A model generated the notes under the pieces. The model searched no databases, had not been told where the DNA came from, and saw nothing but the letters and a program-made list of their open reading frames with translations. The translations under genes were made by a program, and so were the position numbers. 5,105 nucleotides of DNA from JAJVID01 sp036565725 (lineage in GTDB: Bacteria > Acidobacteriota > Blastocatellia > RBC074). Below, piece after piece: positions 1 to 5,105 of the stretch (its first letter is position 1; every line of letters begins with the position of its first letter). The DNA is taken from contig DATCXQ010000810.1 of assembly GCA_036565725.1 (NCBI GenBank), forward strand, positions 1-5,105, read 5' to 3'.

Positions 1-28
1 CCGGCTTGTGTGCGCACTCCCTGGGGCC

Positions 29-55
29 GGGGCAGACACGCAGGTCTGCCCCTAC
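29..55 (-). repeat. GTAG-headed palindrome downstream of sthA (REP-like)
   Basis: GGGGCAGAC (29-37) and GTCTGCCCC (44-52) form a perfect 9-bp stem around a 6-nt loop, and on the minus strand the stem is preceded by GTA, giving GTAGGGGCAGAC. The head resembles that of the repeat pair at 4305-4386 (GTAGGGCAAAC), but the stem differs, which suggests a related subfamily. It lies about 100 nt past the sthA stop and has no following U-run. It could stop or protect the transcript end, but that is not shown. Confidence 0.7.
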
Positions 56-149
56 GCTGAGATGCGTCGTTACATTTATTTCTCAAAGACCATTAACGCA
101 CGGCTAGAGTCATGGGCCGCTACGCGAACAAAGAAGGCTTCCACAATGG
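53..149. other. Non-coding stretch downstream of sthA
   Basis: Apart from the palindrome at 29-55, I see nothing here: no ORF of useful length on either strand, no hairpin with U-tract, and no tRNA-like fold. Positions 1-28 carry a GC-rich flank that may belong to the same repeat. Confidence 0.5.
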
Positions 150-1541
150 TCAATTTCGCAGCTTATTCAACCCGTTAAGAGCGGCGACCTTGTAGGCTTC
201 GGCGAGCGTCGGGTAATTGAACACTGTGTCTCGGAAGTATTCGATCGTAGCGCCGGTGTTCAGAACAGCTTGTCCGATATGGATCAGTTCCGTCGCCCCT
301 TCGCCGATGATGTGGAGCCCGAGCAGCTTCAGATTCCTGGGATCGAACAGGAGTTTCAATTTCCCGGTATGGTCGCCGAGAATCTGGCCTCTCGCCAACT
401 CATCATATCTGGCGACCCCGACCTCATACGGAATTTTCTCCTCAGTCAACTGACGCTCGGTTTTCCCGATCATTGAGATTTCCGGAATTGTGTAGATGCC
501 GTAAGGAAGTGGAAAGGCGGAATAGTTTGAATCCTCTCCGAACATATGATTTGCCGCCAAACGGCCCTGTTGCATTGAAGTCGCCGCGAGGGCCGGAAAC
601 CCGATGACATCTCCCGCGGCATAGATGTGTGGAACCGCGGTCTGGAAATATTCGTTAACGCTGATCTTGCCGCGCTCGTCTATCGGGACGCCTGCGGCTT
701 CGAGATTCAAAAGGTCGGCGTTCGTTTGCCTGCCCACCGCATACAGAAGGGCGTCGCCGGTGACGGTCTTTCCGCTCTCGAGTATGGCGACCACATCCCC
801 GTCGGAATCCTTTTCCACCGAAAGCGCTTTTTCTCCGAAGCGAAGTATGACGTCGAGGTTCCGCAGATGATATTGCAACTGCTCGACGATCTCCCGATCA
901 ACGAAATCGAGCATTTCCGGCCTTTGCTCGATGATCGTCACTCGCGATTCCAGCGCCGCGTACATTGACGCGTACTCAACACCGATCACGCCCGCGCCGA
1001 CCACGATCAACTCTTTCGGAATGCTCGTGAGCCGCTCCATTTCGCCGGCGTCAATGATTTTGTGGCCGTCGAAGGGAATCATCGGATTACGAGCCGGACG
1101 CGTCCCGCAGGCGATGAGAATCTTTTCGGCCGCGACCGAGACTTCGCCGCTTTCGGTCGTGACACGAACCGTGTGCGGGTCGAGAAACTGGGCGCCGCCT
1201 TGAATGACAGTGACTTCGTTTCTCCTGAATTGATGCTTGACCACATCCATTTCGCGTTCCTGGACCATGCGCACGCGATCGGAGAGGTCTTCCTGGCTGA
1301 TTCTTTCCTTCAGCGAATAGTCGCACCCATAGAATGCGCGCTGGCGGAAGCCGGTCATATACAGAATCGCTTCTCTCAGCGTCTTGCTCGGAATGGTGCC
1401 TGTATGTAGAGAAACCCCGCCAATCATCCCTTTGCGGTCAATGATCGCAACCTTCTTTTCCAGTTTTGCCGCGGCGATTGCGCCCTTTTGCCCGGCCGGA
1501 CCGCTGCCTATCACAACCAGATCGTATGTTGCGTTAGCCAT
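150..1541 (-). CDS. sthA: Soluble pyridine nucleotide transhydrogenase (Si-specific NAD(P)+ transhydrogenase)
   Basis: The 463-residue cytoplasmic flavoprotein should transfer hydride between NADH/NAD+ and NADPH/NADP+, balancing the two pools. Seen in the sequence: an N-terminal FAD-binding GSGPAG motif (residues 12-17); GTIPSK (48-53), where lipoamide dehydrogenases carry their CxxxxC redox disulfide but Ser44 and Thr49 stand here; a second Rossmann motif GAGVIG (182-187) for the nicotinamide dinucleotide; the FAD motif AAGDVIGFPALA (308-319); and the C-terminal dimerisation domain ending YPTLAEAYKVAALNGLNKL. In that tail Tyr443 replaces the catalytic His of disulfide reductases while Glu448 is kept. 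E. coli SthA has nearly the same tail and length (466 aa, from memory). Loss of both cysteines and the His separates it from LpdA, glutathione reductase and mercuric reductase. The ATG at 1541 is preceded by GAGGTGA at 1545-1551 with a 3-nt gap, and the stop is TGA. Glu205 after the second Rossmann strand differs from the Asn of E. coli SthA and may affect NAD/NADP preference (inference). Confidence 0.96.
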   Translation of the reverse strand: MANATYDLVVIGSGPAGQKGAIAAAKLEKKVAIIDRKGMIGGVSLHTGTIPSKTLREAILYMTGFRQRAFYGCDYSLKERISQEDLSDRVRMVQEREMDVVKHQFRRNEVTVIQGGAQFLDPHTVRVTTESGEVSVAAEKILIACGTRPARNPMIPFDGHKIIDAGEMERLTSIPKELIVVGAGVIGVEYASMYAALESRVTIIEQRPEMLDFVDREIVEQLQYHLRNLDVILRFGEKALSVEKDSDGDVVAILESGKTVTGDALLYAVGRQTNADLLNLEAAGVPIDERGKISVNEYFQTAVPHIYAAGDVIGFPALAATSMQQGRLAANHMFGEDSNYSAFPLPYGIYTIPEISMIGKTERQLTEEKIPYEVGVARYDELARGQILGDHTGKLKLLFDPRNLKLLGLHIIGEGATELIHIGQAVLNTGATIEYFRDTVFNYPTLAEAYKVAALNGLNKLRN

Positions 1542-1647
1542 TGTTCACCTCGATTCGTGATACATATGAAGAGACCGGCTCAAAAACGTCCTTCGTTTCT
1601 TCGTGGTCAGTAACAATCTTCGCTGGTCGCATTCGGTCGAGGCTCAT
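1534..1647 (-). CDS. Weak candidate ORF of 37 aa overlapping the sthA start
   Basis: ATG at 1647 opens a 37-codon frame that ends at TAA inside sthA, overlapping it by 8 nt. The peptide has a protein-like mix (MSLDRMRPAKIVTDHEE at the start, YVSRIEVNNG at the end). The overlap arrangement would allow translational coupling. Against it: no Shine-Dalgarno sequence before either ATG (1647 or 1632), no recognised family, and the frame is also open further upstream through the inverted repeat, so openness alone means little. It may simply be the 5' untranslated region of sthA. Listed so that it is not lost. Confidence 0.15.
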   Translation of the reverse strand: MSLDRMRPAKIVTDHEETKDVFEPVSSYVSRIEVNNG

Positions 1648-1668
1648 GTATGAATTGGGAAGCGTCTC

Positions 1669-1769
1669 CTGGGTACGCGTCGCTTCCAGCGCGCAGTCTC
1701 GGCAGGCGCCCCATGAGCCCTTAATGAGCCTCTTGCCCCGATTGCGCGCTGGAAGCGACGCGTACCCAG
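1669..1769. repeat. Perfect 27-bp inverted repeat in the peptidase-sthA gap
   Basis: The arm at 1669-1695 (starting CTGGGTACGCG, ending CAGCGCGCA) is the exact reverse complement of 1743-1769, separated by 47 nt. Similarity continues inward at a lower level for about 15 nt (9 of 15), leaving a short true loop near 1711-1727. The right arm begins 8 nt after the peptidase stop. Each arm also contains CGCT-TCC-AGCG, a small hairpin of its own. There is no U-tract. The spacer has two direct copies of ATGAGCC (1713-1719, 1724-1730), and GGCTCATG at 1641-1648 is the reverse complement of 1712-1719. Confidence 0.9.
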
Positions 1770-1777
1770 TCTCCGGA

Positions 1778-3859
1778 TCATCGGCCTTTGATCTCCGCGA
1801 CCAGTTTGTCAGCGCCGTACAGCTTCCTCAAGGCTTCGATAACCGCGGCCGCATGCACTCCGACCGCGCGCGCGCCTTCGCTTTCGTCAATGTAGAGATA
1901 ACGATTAGGCAGCTTCTGAATGTTGCTGTCGAAATTTATGCCGACGATCTCGGCGTTGCGATTGATGACCGGGCTGCCGGAATTGCCGCCGATGGTGTCG
2001 GCCGAATAGACGAAGTTGAGCGGCGTCGAGAGGGTCAACACGGATTTCGCGTCTTTCCAACGCGGCGGCAAATTGTAAGGCGGCTTCTCGTTGAAGCTGA
2101 CGGCGCGGTCGAACAGCCCGTAGAAGGTCGTCTTGAACGGCACGAGCGTGGTGTCTTCTTCGTAGCCGGTGACCGTCCCGTATTCGATCCTCAAATTGAA
2201 GTTGGCGTCCGGATAGACGGTCTTGCCGTAGACGGCGAAACGCGCGTTGGCGATCTTCTCGCCCGCGCCGGTCTCGACGTTCTTGATATTCTCTTCTTCC
2301 CAGGCCCGCAACTCGCGAATTATCGGCTCGACCTTGCGCGCGAGGGCGATGAGCGGGTCGTCGGATTTGCCGATGGCCTCGGCCCCGCCCTCAAATAACG
2401 CTTTGCGAAACGCGACGTCGTGAAGCTTCGTTCCGCCGATCACGCGCTTTGCCTCTTCCGGCGGGTTCGAACCGCCGAGCGCCGCGCGAATGAAGGGGTC
2501 GTCGGCGCCGAGCGTCTTCCGGCCCTCATCGAGCCATGCCGCCAGAACCGCTTCTTCCATTTCGGGATAGAACGGCGCGGGCGAGAGCAGGTTGCGTTTC
2601 AGGGCCTCGATGCGGTTGTCGCGGAACTCCTCGTAGCGTCGATCGTTAGGTTTGCGAATCTCTTCGGCGTAGCGAACGAAAGATGACGCTACATTGCCGA
2701 GTCGTGAAGCCGCGAGATTCGAGAAGGCGATTCGCTTCGCCATCGCGGGCAGAGCGGCATAAGCCTGCTCGATCCGCGCCCAGGCGTCGCCATAAGCGCG
2801 CTGCCACTCGGGCTTCGAAGCGAGGCTGCGCCGCAGAACGGCCTCTTCGTCTTCCTTCTTTTTGAAGACGCGCGGATTTTCCAGCCCGGCCTGTTGGCCG
2901 ACAAGGCGTTTGATCGAATTCTCCAGGCTGCGAATCGATTGTGAGGCCTGCCGTTGCCGCTCGGCGCCGAGTTTGGCGTAAGCCTTCAACGCGGCGCTGC
3001 GCGAGGTCCATACCTGCATTTGCAGCGGATTCCCAAGGTCGCGGTGATAACGCAATTGCGCCACGGTCAACAGCCGGGCGGTTGAACCGGGAAATCCAGG
3101 CACGATCACAAGCTCCCCCTCGCCGACATCTTTTGAAGCCCACTTCAAATAATGCTCGATTTTCGCAGGCCGCCCTTCCTCGTAAACGCGGAAGAAAGTG
3201 ATATCCAGGTCGTGGCGCGGGAAGGTGAAGTTGTCGTAATCGCCGCCGAAATAGGCGATCTGCTCTTCGGGCGAAAAGACCAGGCGCACGTCGGTGTAGC
3301 GTTTGAAGCGGTAGAGCCAGTATTCGCCGCCGTTGTATAGTGTCACGACCTCGCACTTCAAGCCGGTCTTCGCCGACTCTTCTTTTTCGATCGCTGCCAT
3401 CTCGGCCTTGCGCTGCGCGGCGGCGTCTTTGTCCGAGGCCTCAAATTTGACCGCGCCCTGCACGCGCTTCGTCACGTCCTCGTAAGAGGCCATCACGTTG
3501 ACTTCGAGGTCGGGGCATTTCAACTCTTCCTCGAGCGTGGGCGCGTAAAAGCCATCTTTGACGAGATCGCGCCCGCCGGTCGAAAGTTTCGCGACCTGCC
3601 CGGCGCCGACGTGCTGGTTGGTAAAGACCAGGCCGTCGGCCGAAATGAATGACCCGGTTCCGCCTCCCGCGCCCTCGCTCAAACGCACGGTGGACAGCCG
3701 CACGTGATCAAGCCATTCGCGCGAAGGCTCGAACCCGTACTTCTCTTTCCACTGTTTGAGCGGCGGGTTGTCGAACGTCCACATCCCTTCGTCGGCGAAC
3801 CGGGCGGGGGTGAAGATCAAACAAAATGCGATGATGATAATGGTGGAAAGCTTTTTCAT
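1778..3859 (-). CDS. Secreted S46-family dipeptidyl peptidase (DPP7/DPP11-like serine exopeptidase)
   Basis: Predicted periplasmic serine peptidase of MEROPS family S46, which releases dipeptides from peptide N-termini and feeds peptide uptake. Its 693 residues are near the usual ~700. Residues 1-22 form a signal peptide (MKK, then a hydrophobic stretch, cleavage near 19-22), followed by the family's characteristic DEGMW start of the mature protein. A chymotrypsin-like double barrel carries the triad: His83 in TNQHVG, Asp219 in FPRHDLDITFFRVY, and Ser627 in GGNSGSP. A largely helical insertion spans roughly residues 280-570. The position 18 residues after the catalytic Ser, which sets S1 specificity in this family (Gly in DPP7, Arg in DPP11), is Ser645 in INFDSN. 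The N-terminus-recognition Asn is kept (Asn210), but the following Trp of DPP7 is Phe211. Start ATG at 3859 has GGAG at 3867-3870, 7 nt upstream. Family and secretion are secure; substrate preference cannot be read from this sequence, so no DPP number or symbol is given. Confidence 0.97.
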   Translation of the reverse strand: MKKLSTIIIIAFCLIFTPARFADEGMWTFDNPPLKQWKEKYGFEPSREWLDHVRLSTVRLSEGAGGGTGSFISADGLVFTNQHVGAGQVAKLSTGGRDLVKDGFYAPTLEEELKCPDLEVNVMASYEDVTKRVQGAVKFEASDKDAAAQRKAEMAAIEKEESAKTGLKCEVVTLYNGGEYWLYRFKRYTDVRLVFSPEEQIAYFGGDYDNFTFPRHDLDITFFRVYEEGRPAKIEHYLKWASKDVGEGELVIVPGFPGSTARLLTVAQLRYHRDLGNPLQMQVWTSRSAALKAYAKLGAERQRQASQSIRSLENSIKRLVGQQAGLENPRVFKKKEDEEAVLRRSLASKPEWQRAYGDAWARIEQAYAALPAMAKRIAFSNLAASRLGNVASSFVRYAEEIRKPNDRRYEEFRDNRIEALKRNLLSPAPFYPEMEEAVLAAWLDEGRKTLGADDPFIRAALGGSNPPEEAKRVIGGTKLHDVAFRKALFEGGAEAIGKSDDPLIALARKVEPIIRELRAWEEENIKNVETGAGEKIANARFAVYGKTVYPDANFNLRIEYGTVTGYEEDTTLVPFKTTFYGLFDRAVSFNEKPPYNLPPRWKDAKSVLTLSTPLNFVYSADTIGGNSGSPVINRNAEIVGINFDSNIQKLPNRYLYIDESEGARAVGVHAAAVIEALRKLYGADKLVAEIKGR

Positions 3860-3874
3860 CGGTTGGCTCCGAAT

Positions 3875-3941
3875 CAGCGGCGCGAGCGGGAGCGAGCGCG
3901 TTCCCTAAACAAAGTAGCGCTCGCCACCGCTAGCGACGCTG
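3875..3941. repeat. Imperfect 25-bp inverted repeat between STAS and peptidase genes
   Basis: Arms at 3875-3899 and 3917-3941 match at 21 of 25 positions around a 17-nt AT-richer loop. The inner 8 bp (GCGAGCGC with GCGCTCGC) are perfect. The hairpin begins 5 nt beyond the STAS stop and ends 4 nt before the GGAG of the peptidase gene, so it occupies almost the whole 87-nt gap. No U-run follows the stem on the minus strand, so it is not a standard intrinsic terminator. It may be another interspersed palindrome, an mRNA-processing site, or a structure modulating peptidase translation. Confidence 0.7.
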
Positions 3942-3946
3942 AGAAA

Positions 3947-4288
3947 TCATGCGCCGAAACTGTTGATGGCCTGTTGCTCTTTGTCGAAAATCTCCAGAAT
4001 CTGCGTCAGGTTGGTGACAATAAAAAGCCCGCGTAAATTCAGTGGCACTTCGGCCAGCTTCAACACCCCCTCGCAATCGGCGACCATTTTTTGCGATTTC
4101 ACCAGTTCGCCCAGCGCCGTGCTGTCCATCCGCGAGCAACCGGCCAGATTGACCACGAACAAACGGTCGCCCGCCTGCAGACGCTCGCGAGCGAGTTGCG
4201 ACAGACGCTCGGGCTTCTGGTCGATGACCGCCTGGCCTTGAATTTTGATGATCGTGACTTTGCCAACCTTGCGTTCACTTATCTCCAT
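3947..4288 (-). CDS. Single-domain STAS protein (anti-sigma factor antagonist-like)
   Basis: A small cytoplasmic STAS-domain protein of 113 residues from the ATG at 4288. Proteins of this type (SpoIIAA, RsbV and relatives) bind an anti-sigma or partner kinase and are switched by phosphorylation of one conserved serine. The sequence shows the expected order: beta strands (VGKVTIIKIQGQAVI), an amphipathic helix (ERLSQLARERLQAG), the strand LFVVNLAGCSRMD, then the switch loop MDSTALGELVKS with Asp55 and candidate phospho-Ser56, and finally the strand VLKLAEVPLNLRGLF with a last helix. Start choice: a longer reading from TTG at 4303 adds only five residues, has no ribosome-binding site and begins inside the flank of a palindromic repeat; the ATG at 4288 follows GAGGA at 4293-4297. 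No sigma factor, anti-sigma kinase or PP2C phosphatase is visible nearby, so the partner is unknown and the regulated pathway cannot be named. A hairpin begins 5 nt after its TGA. Confidence 0.92.
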   Translation of the reverse strand: MEISERKVGKVTIIKIQGQAVIDQKPERLSQLARERLQAGDRLFVVNLAGCSRMDSTALGELVKSQKMVADCEGVLKLAEVPLNLRGLFIVTNLTQILEIFDKEQQAINSFGA

Positions 4289-4292
4289 CTCG

Positions 4293-4297
4293 TCCTC
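4293..4297 (-). promoter_or_regulatory. Ribosome-binding site deciding the STAS gene start
   Basis: On the minus strand GAGGA lies 4 nt before the ATG at 4288. The alternative TTG at 4303 is preceded only by CCCTACCA, the flank of the palindromic repeat. The spacing is slightly short but favours the ATG. Confidence 0.6.
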
Positions 4298-4304
4298 AGA
4301 CAAT

Positions 4305-4386
4305 GGTAGGGCAAACTGGCAGTTTGCCCTGACTCATTCGATGCGGTCTTTCGGGAAACCTGGGCAAACTGCCAGTTTGCCCTACC
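4305..4386. repeat. Inverted pair of GTAG-headed palindromes (REP pair, BIME-like)
   Basis: Copy 1 is GTAGGGCAAACT, loop GGC, AGTTTGCCCT (4306-4330, stem 4308-4317 with 4321-4330). Copy 2 is the reverse complement, GGGCAAACT, GCC, AGTTTGCCC, then TACC (4362-4386). Each copy is a hairpin with a 3-nt loop and 9-10 bp stem, and the two are inverted about a 31-nt spacer, so outer arms can also pair with each other. A GTAG at the base of the stem and inverted pairing match REP sequences mobilised by RAYT-type TnpA proteins. No such transposase gene is in the window, so family membership is inferred. The pair fills the gap before the STAS gene and ends 17 nt before its ATG. Confidence 0.85.
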
Positions 4387-4409
4387 CTCGCGCCGCCATT
4401 TTTATTCTT

Positions 4410-4493
4410 TCAGGGCTCACCCCATCGGAAGTACGGAACCGTAGAGGGATTGGTCAGGTCTGTTGAATGAGAAACGCTCGACGGGTCACTCAT
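4410..4493 (-). CDS. Candidate small protein of 27 aa with an optimal Shine-Dalgarno sequence
   Basis: I do not recognise this product with certainty. The frame runs ATG at 4493 to TGA at 4410. The peptide begins MSDPSSVSHS, is rich in Ser, Thr and Pro, and ends TVPYFRWGEP, an aromatic, charged tail. It has no membrane segment, no signal peptide and no cysteine pair. Its support is the ribosome-binding site: AGGAGGTGA at 4501-4509, fully complementary to the 16S rRNA tail, with an ideal 7-nt gap. It starts 32 nt after the pullulanase stop, so both could share one transcript. Immediately downstream lies an inverted pair of palindromic repeats, then the STAS gene in another frame. Three readings remain open: a genuine small protein, a leader peptide, or the 5' stump of a longer gene whose remainder was lost next to the repeat pair. 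Codons for the C-terminal PYFRW stretch look like those of an ordinary protein start, mildly favouring the last reading (inference). Confidence 0.45.
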   Translation of the reverse strand: MSDPSSVSHSTDLTNPSTVPYFRWGEP

Positions 4494-4500
4494 AACGTCC

Positions 4501-4509
4501 TCACCTCCT
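4501..4509 (-). promoter_or_regulatory. Full-length Shine-Dalgarno sequence upstream of the 27-codon ORF
   Basis: Minus-strand AGGAGGTGA pairs over nine bases with the conserved 3' end of bacterial 16S rRNA (UCACCUCCU) and sits 7 nt before the ATG at 4493. It is the strongest such site in the window, better than those of the four recognisable genes, and is the main reason to call the small ORF. Confidence 0.75.
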
Positions 4510-4525
4510 CGATTTGATTGTTGCC

Positions 4526-5105
4526 CTAATTATAGCTGAAACCGTCGTCGGTCTTCCTCCGCAGTTCGCCCAGAATCAGCGCGCTGCGCGCCGGCGCCGA
4601 CGCCCGCCCCGCGCCGAGTTTGGCCGCGCTCTGCTGTAACTCCGAATTGCCCGCGCGCATGGCGTCGCCGAAAATTCTCCACTCGCCTTCGGGAATCGCA
4701 AACTCCATGGCTTTTGGCTGCGGGTTGAGCAAGACCAGCGCACGCGACCACTCATCGCGCCCGGCGCCGTCCTCGATCAGAAACCCGACGCAGCCGTGCG
4801 GGACAGGCAGTCCGAGTTGATCGTCGAGAAACTTCAACGCGCCACGCGCCTCAGCCGCAGTTTCGAGGCGGAAGAGCGGGTGGGCGCGCCGCAATTCGAT
4901 CAGGCCGCGATAGTATTCGACCACATCATGTTGTTCGGCCTTTTCGCGCCAGCGGATCATATTCACCGCGTCCGGCTTGTCGTAGCTGTTGTGGTCGCCG
5001 CCTTTGGTGCGCAGAAATTCCTGGCCGGACTGGATGAAGGGGATGCCCTGCGAGGTGAAGACGACCGCCACCGCGAGTTTGTCCATGGCCCGGCGGTCGG
5101 CGGCG
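4526..5105 (-). CDS. pulA: Type I pullulanase, C-terminal part (truncated by window edge)
   Basis: About 193 C-terminal residues of a GH13 debranching enzyme that hydrolyses alpha-1,6 branch points in pullulan, glycogen or limit dextrins. The frame stays open through the right edge, reading AADRRAMDKLAVAV, so the methionine at 5086 is internal and not the start. Visible family signature: FTSQGIPFIQSGQEFLRTK followed by GGDHNSYDKPDAVNMIRW, the segment after the last catalytic region in type I pullulanases, then the helix VVEYYRGLIELRRAHPLFRL that closes the barrel. The remaining ~110 residues form the C-terminal beta-sandwich domain, poorly conserved apart from ALVLLNPQP. The catalytic Asp, Glu and Asp all lie outside the window, so activity cannot be judged. 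The stop is TAG at 4526-4528. The 27-codon ORF follows after 32 nt. Glycogen debranching (GlgX-type) is the main alternative, but the SQGIPFIQSGQEFLRTK...DHNSY signature fits pullulanase better. Confidence 0.92.
   Translation of the reverse strand, partial: AADRRAMDKLAVAVVFTSQGIPFIQSGQEFLRTKGGDHNSYDKPDAVNMIRWREKAEQHDVVEYYRGLIELRRAHPLFRLETAAEARGALKFLDDQLGLPVPHGCVGFLIEDGAGRDEWSRALVLLNPQPKAMEFAIPEGEWRIFGDAMRAGNSELQQSAAKLGAGRASAPARSALILGELRRKTDDGFSYN

Noticed and set aside
29..52. Intrinsic terminator for sthA
   Set aside because: The stem is strong, but on the minus strand it is followed by GGCCCC rather than a U-run, and it is about 100 nt past the stop.
150..1541. Dihydrolipoamide dehydrogenase or mercuric reductase identity for the flavoprotein
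   Set aside because: The redox-active CxxxxC is Ser/Thr, and the catalytic His before PTLAE is Tyr; the tail matches SthA instead.
1542..1660. Sigma-70 promoter for sthA around TATGTA (1561-1566)
   Set aside because: A -10-like TATGTA exists on the minus strand, but no acceptable -35 element lies 16-18 nt upstream; TTGAGC is only 11 nt away.
1541..2398. Plus-strand open frame of 285 codons
   Set aside because: It begins at a TTG with no ribosome-binding site, crosses the inverted repeat and then runs antisense to the catalytic-Ser region of the peptidase. Its sequence is Arg/Val/Asp-rich and low in family resemblance, typical of an antisense shadow.
2646..3356. Minus-strand open frame of 236 codons inside the peptidase gene
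   Set aside because: Same strand but a different frame within a well-supported S46 gene; Arg-rich translation without family features.
4305..4386. CRISPR-like repeats
   Set aside because: Only two copies, in opposite orientation, each a hairpin with no regular spacer series; no cas genes nearby.
5084..5086. ATG at 5086 as the start of a short independent gene
   Set aside because: The frame is open upstream to the window edge (AADRRAMDKLA) and the methionine sits in the middle of a conserved pullulanase segment, so the gene is truncated by the window.

Overview
The window reads as chromosomal DNA of a free-living Gram-negative-type bacterium. All four recognisable genes lie on the minus strand. 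Gene content, the S46 peptidase subtype and the many intergenic palindromes suggest Acidobacteriota (Blastocatellia-like) or a related soil phylum. That assignment is inference from general familiarity and no marker gene here proves it.

Layout in the direction of transcription, right to left. (1) 5105-4526: the C-terminal part of a type I pullulanase (glycogen/alpha-glucan debranching), running off the right edge. (2) 4493-4410: a 27-codon ORF preceded by the best Shine-Dalgarno sequence in the window, a full 9-nt match to the 16S rRNA tail. It was too short for ordinary gene calling and may be a real small protein, a leader peptide or the stump of a larger gene. (3) 4386-4305: two copies of a GTAG-headed palindrome in opposite orientation, like a REP pair (BIME). 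(4) 4288-3947: a single-domain STAS protein of the anti-sigma-factor antagonist type; its start is better placed at the ATG at 4288 than at the upstream TTG at 4303. (5) 3941-3875: an imperfect 25-bp hairpin. (6) 3859-1778: a secreted S46-family dipeptidyl peptidase with an intact His-Asp-Ser triad. (7) 1769-1669: a perfect 27-bp inverted repeat. (8) 1541-150: a soluble pyridine nucleotide transhydrogenase (SthA). (9) 55-29: another GTAG-headed palindrome downstream of sthA.

The genes do not form one evident pathway. SthA balances NADH and NADPH, the S46 enzyme recovers dipeptides in the periplasm, pullulanase handles alpha-1,6 glucan branches, and the STAS protein is a probable phospho-switch regulator. 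Being co-directional they could be partly co-transcribed, but each larger gap holds a strong hairpin and no convincing promoter or U-tract terminator was found.

The most notable non-routine signals are the 27-codon ORF with its ideal ribosome-binding site and the fact that every larger intergenic gap carries a palindromic element, in three or four sequence types. I see no CRISPR array, RNA gene, insertion sequence, prophage or defence system, and nothing here demonstrates a new multi-gene system.
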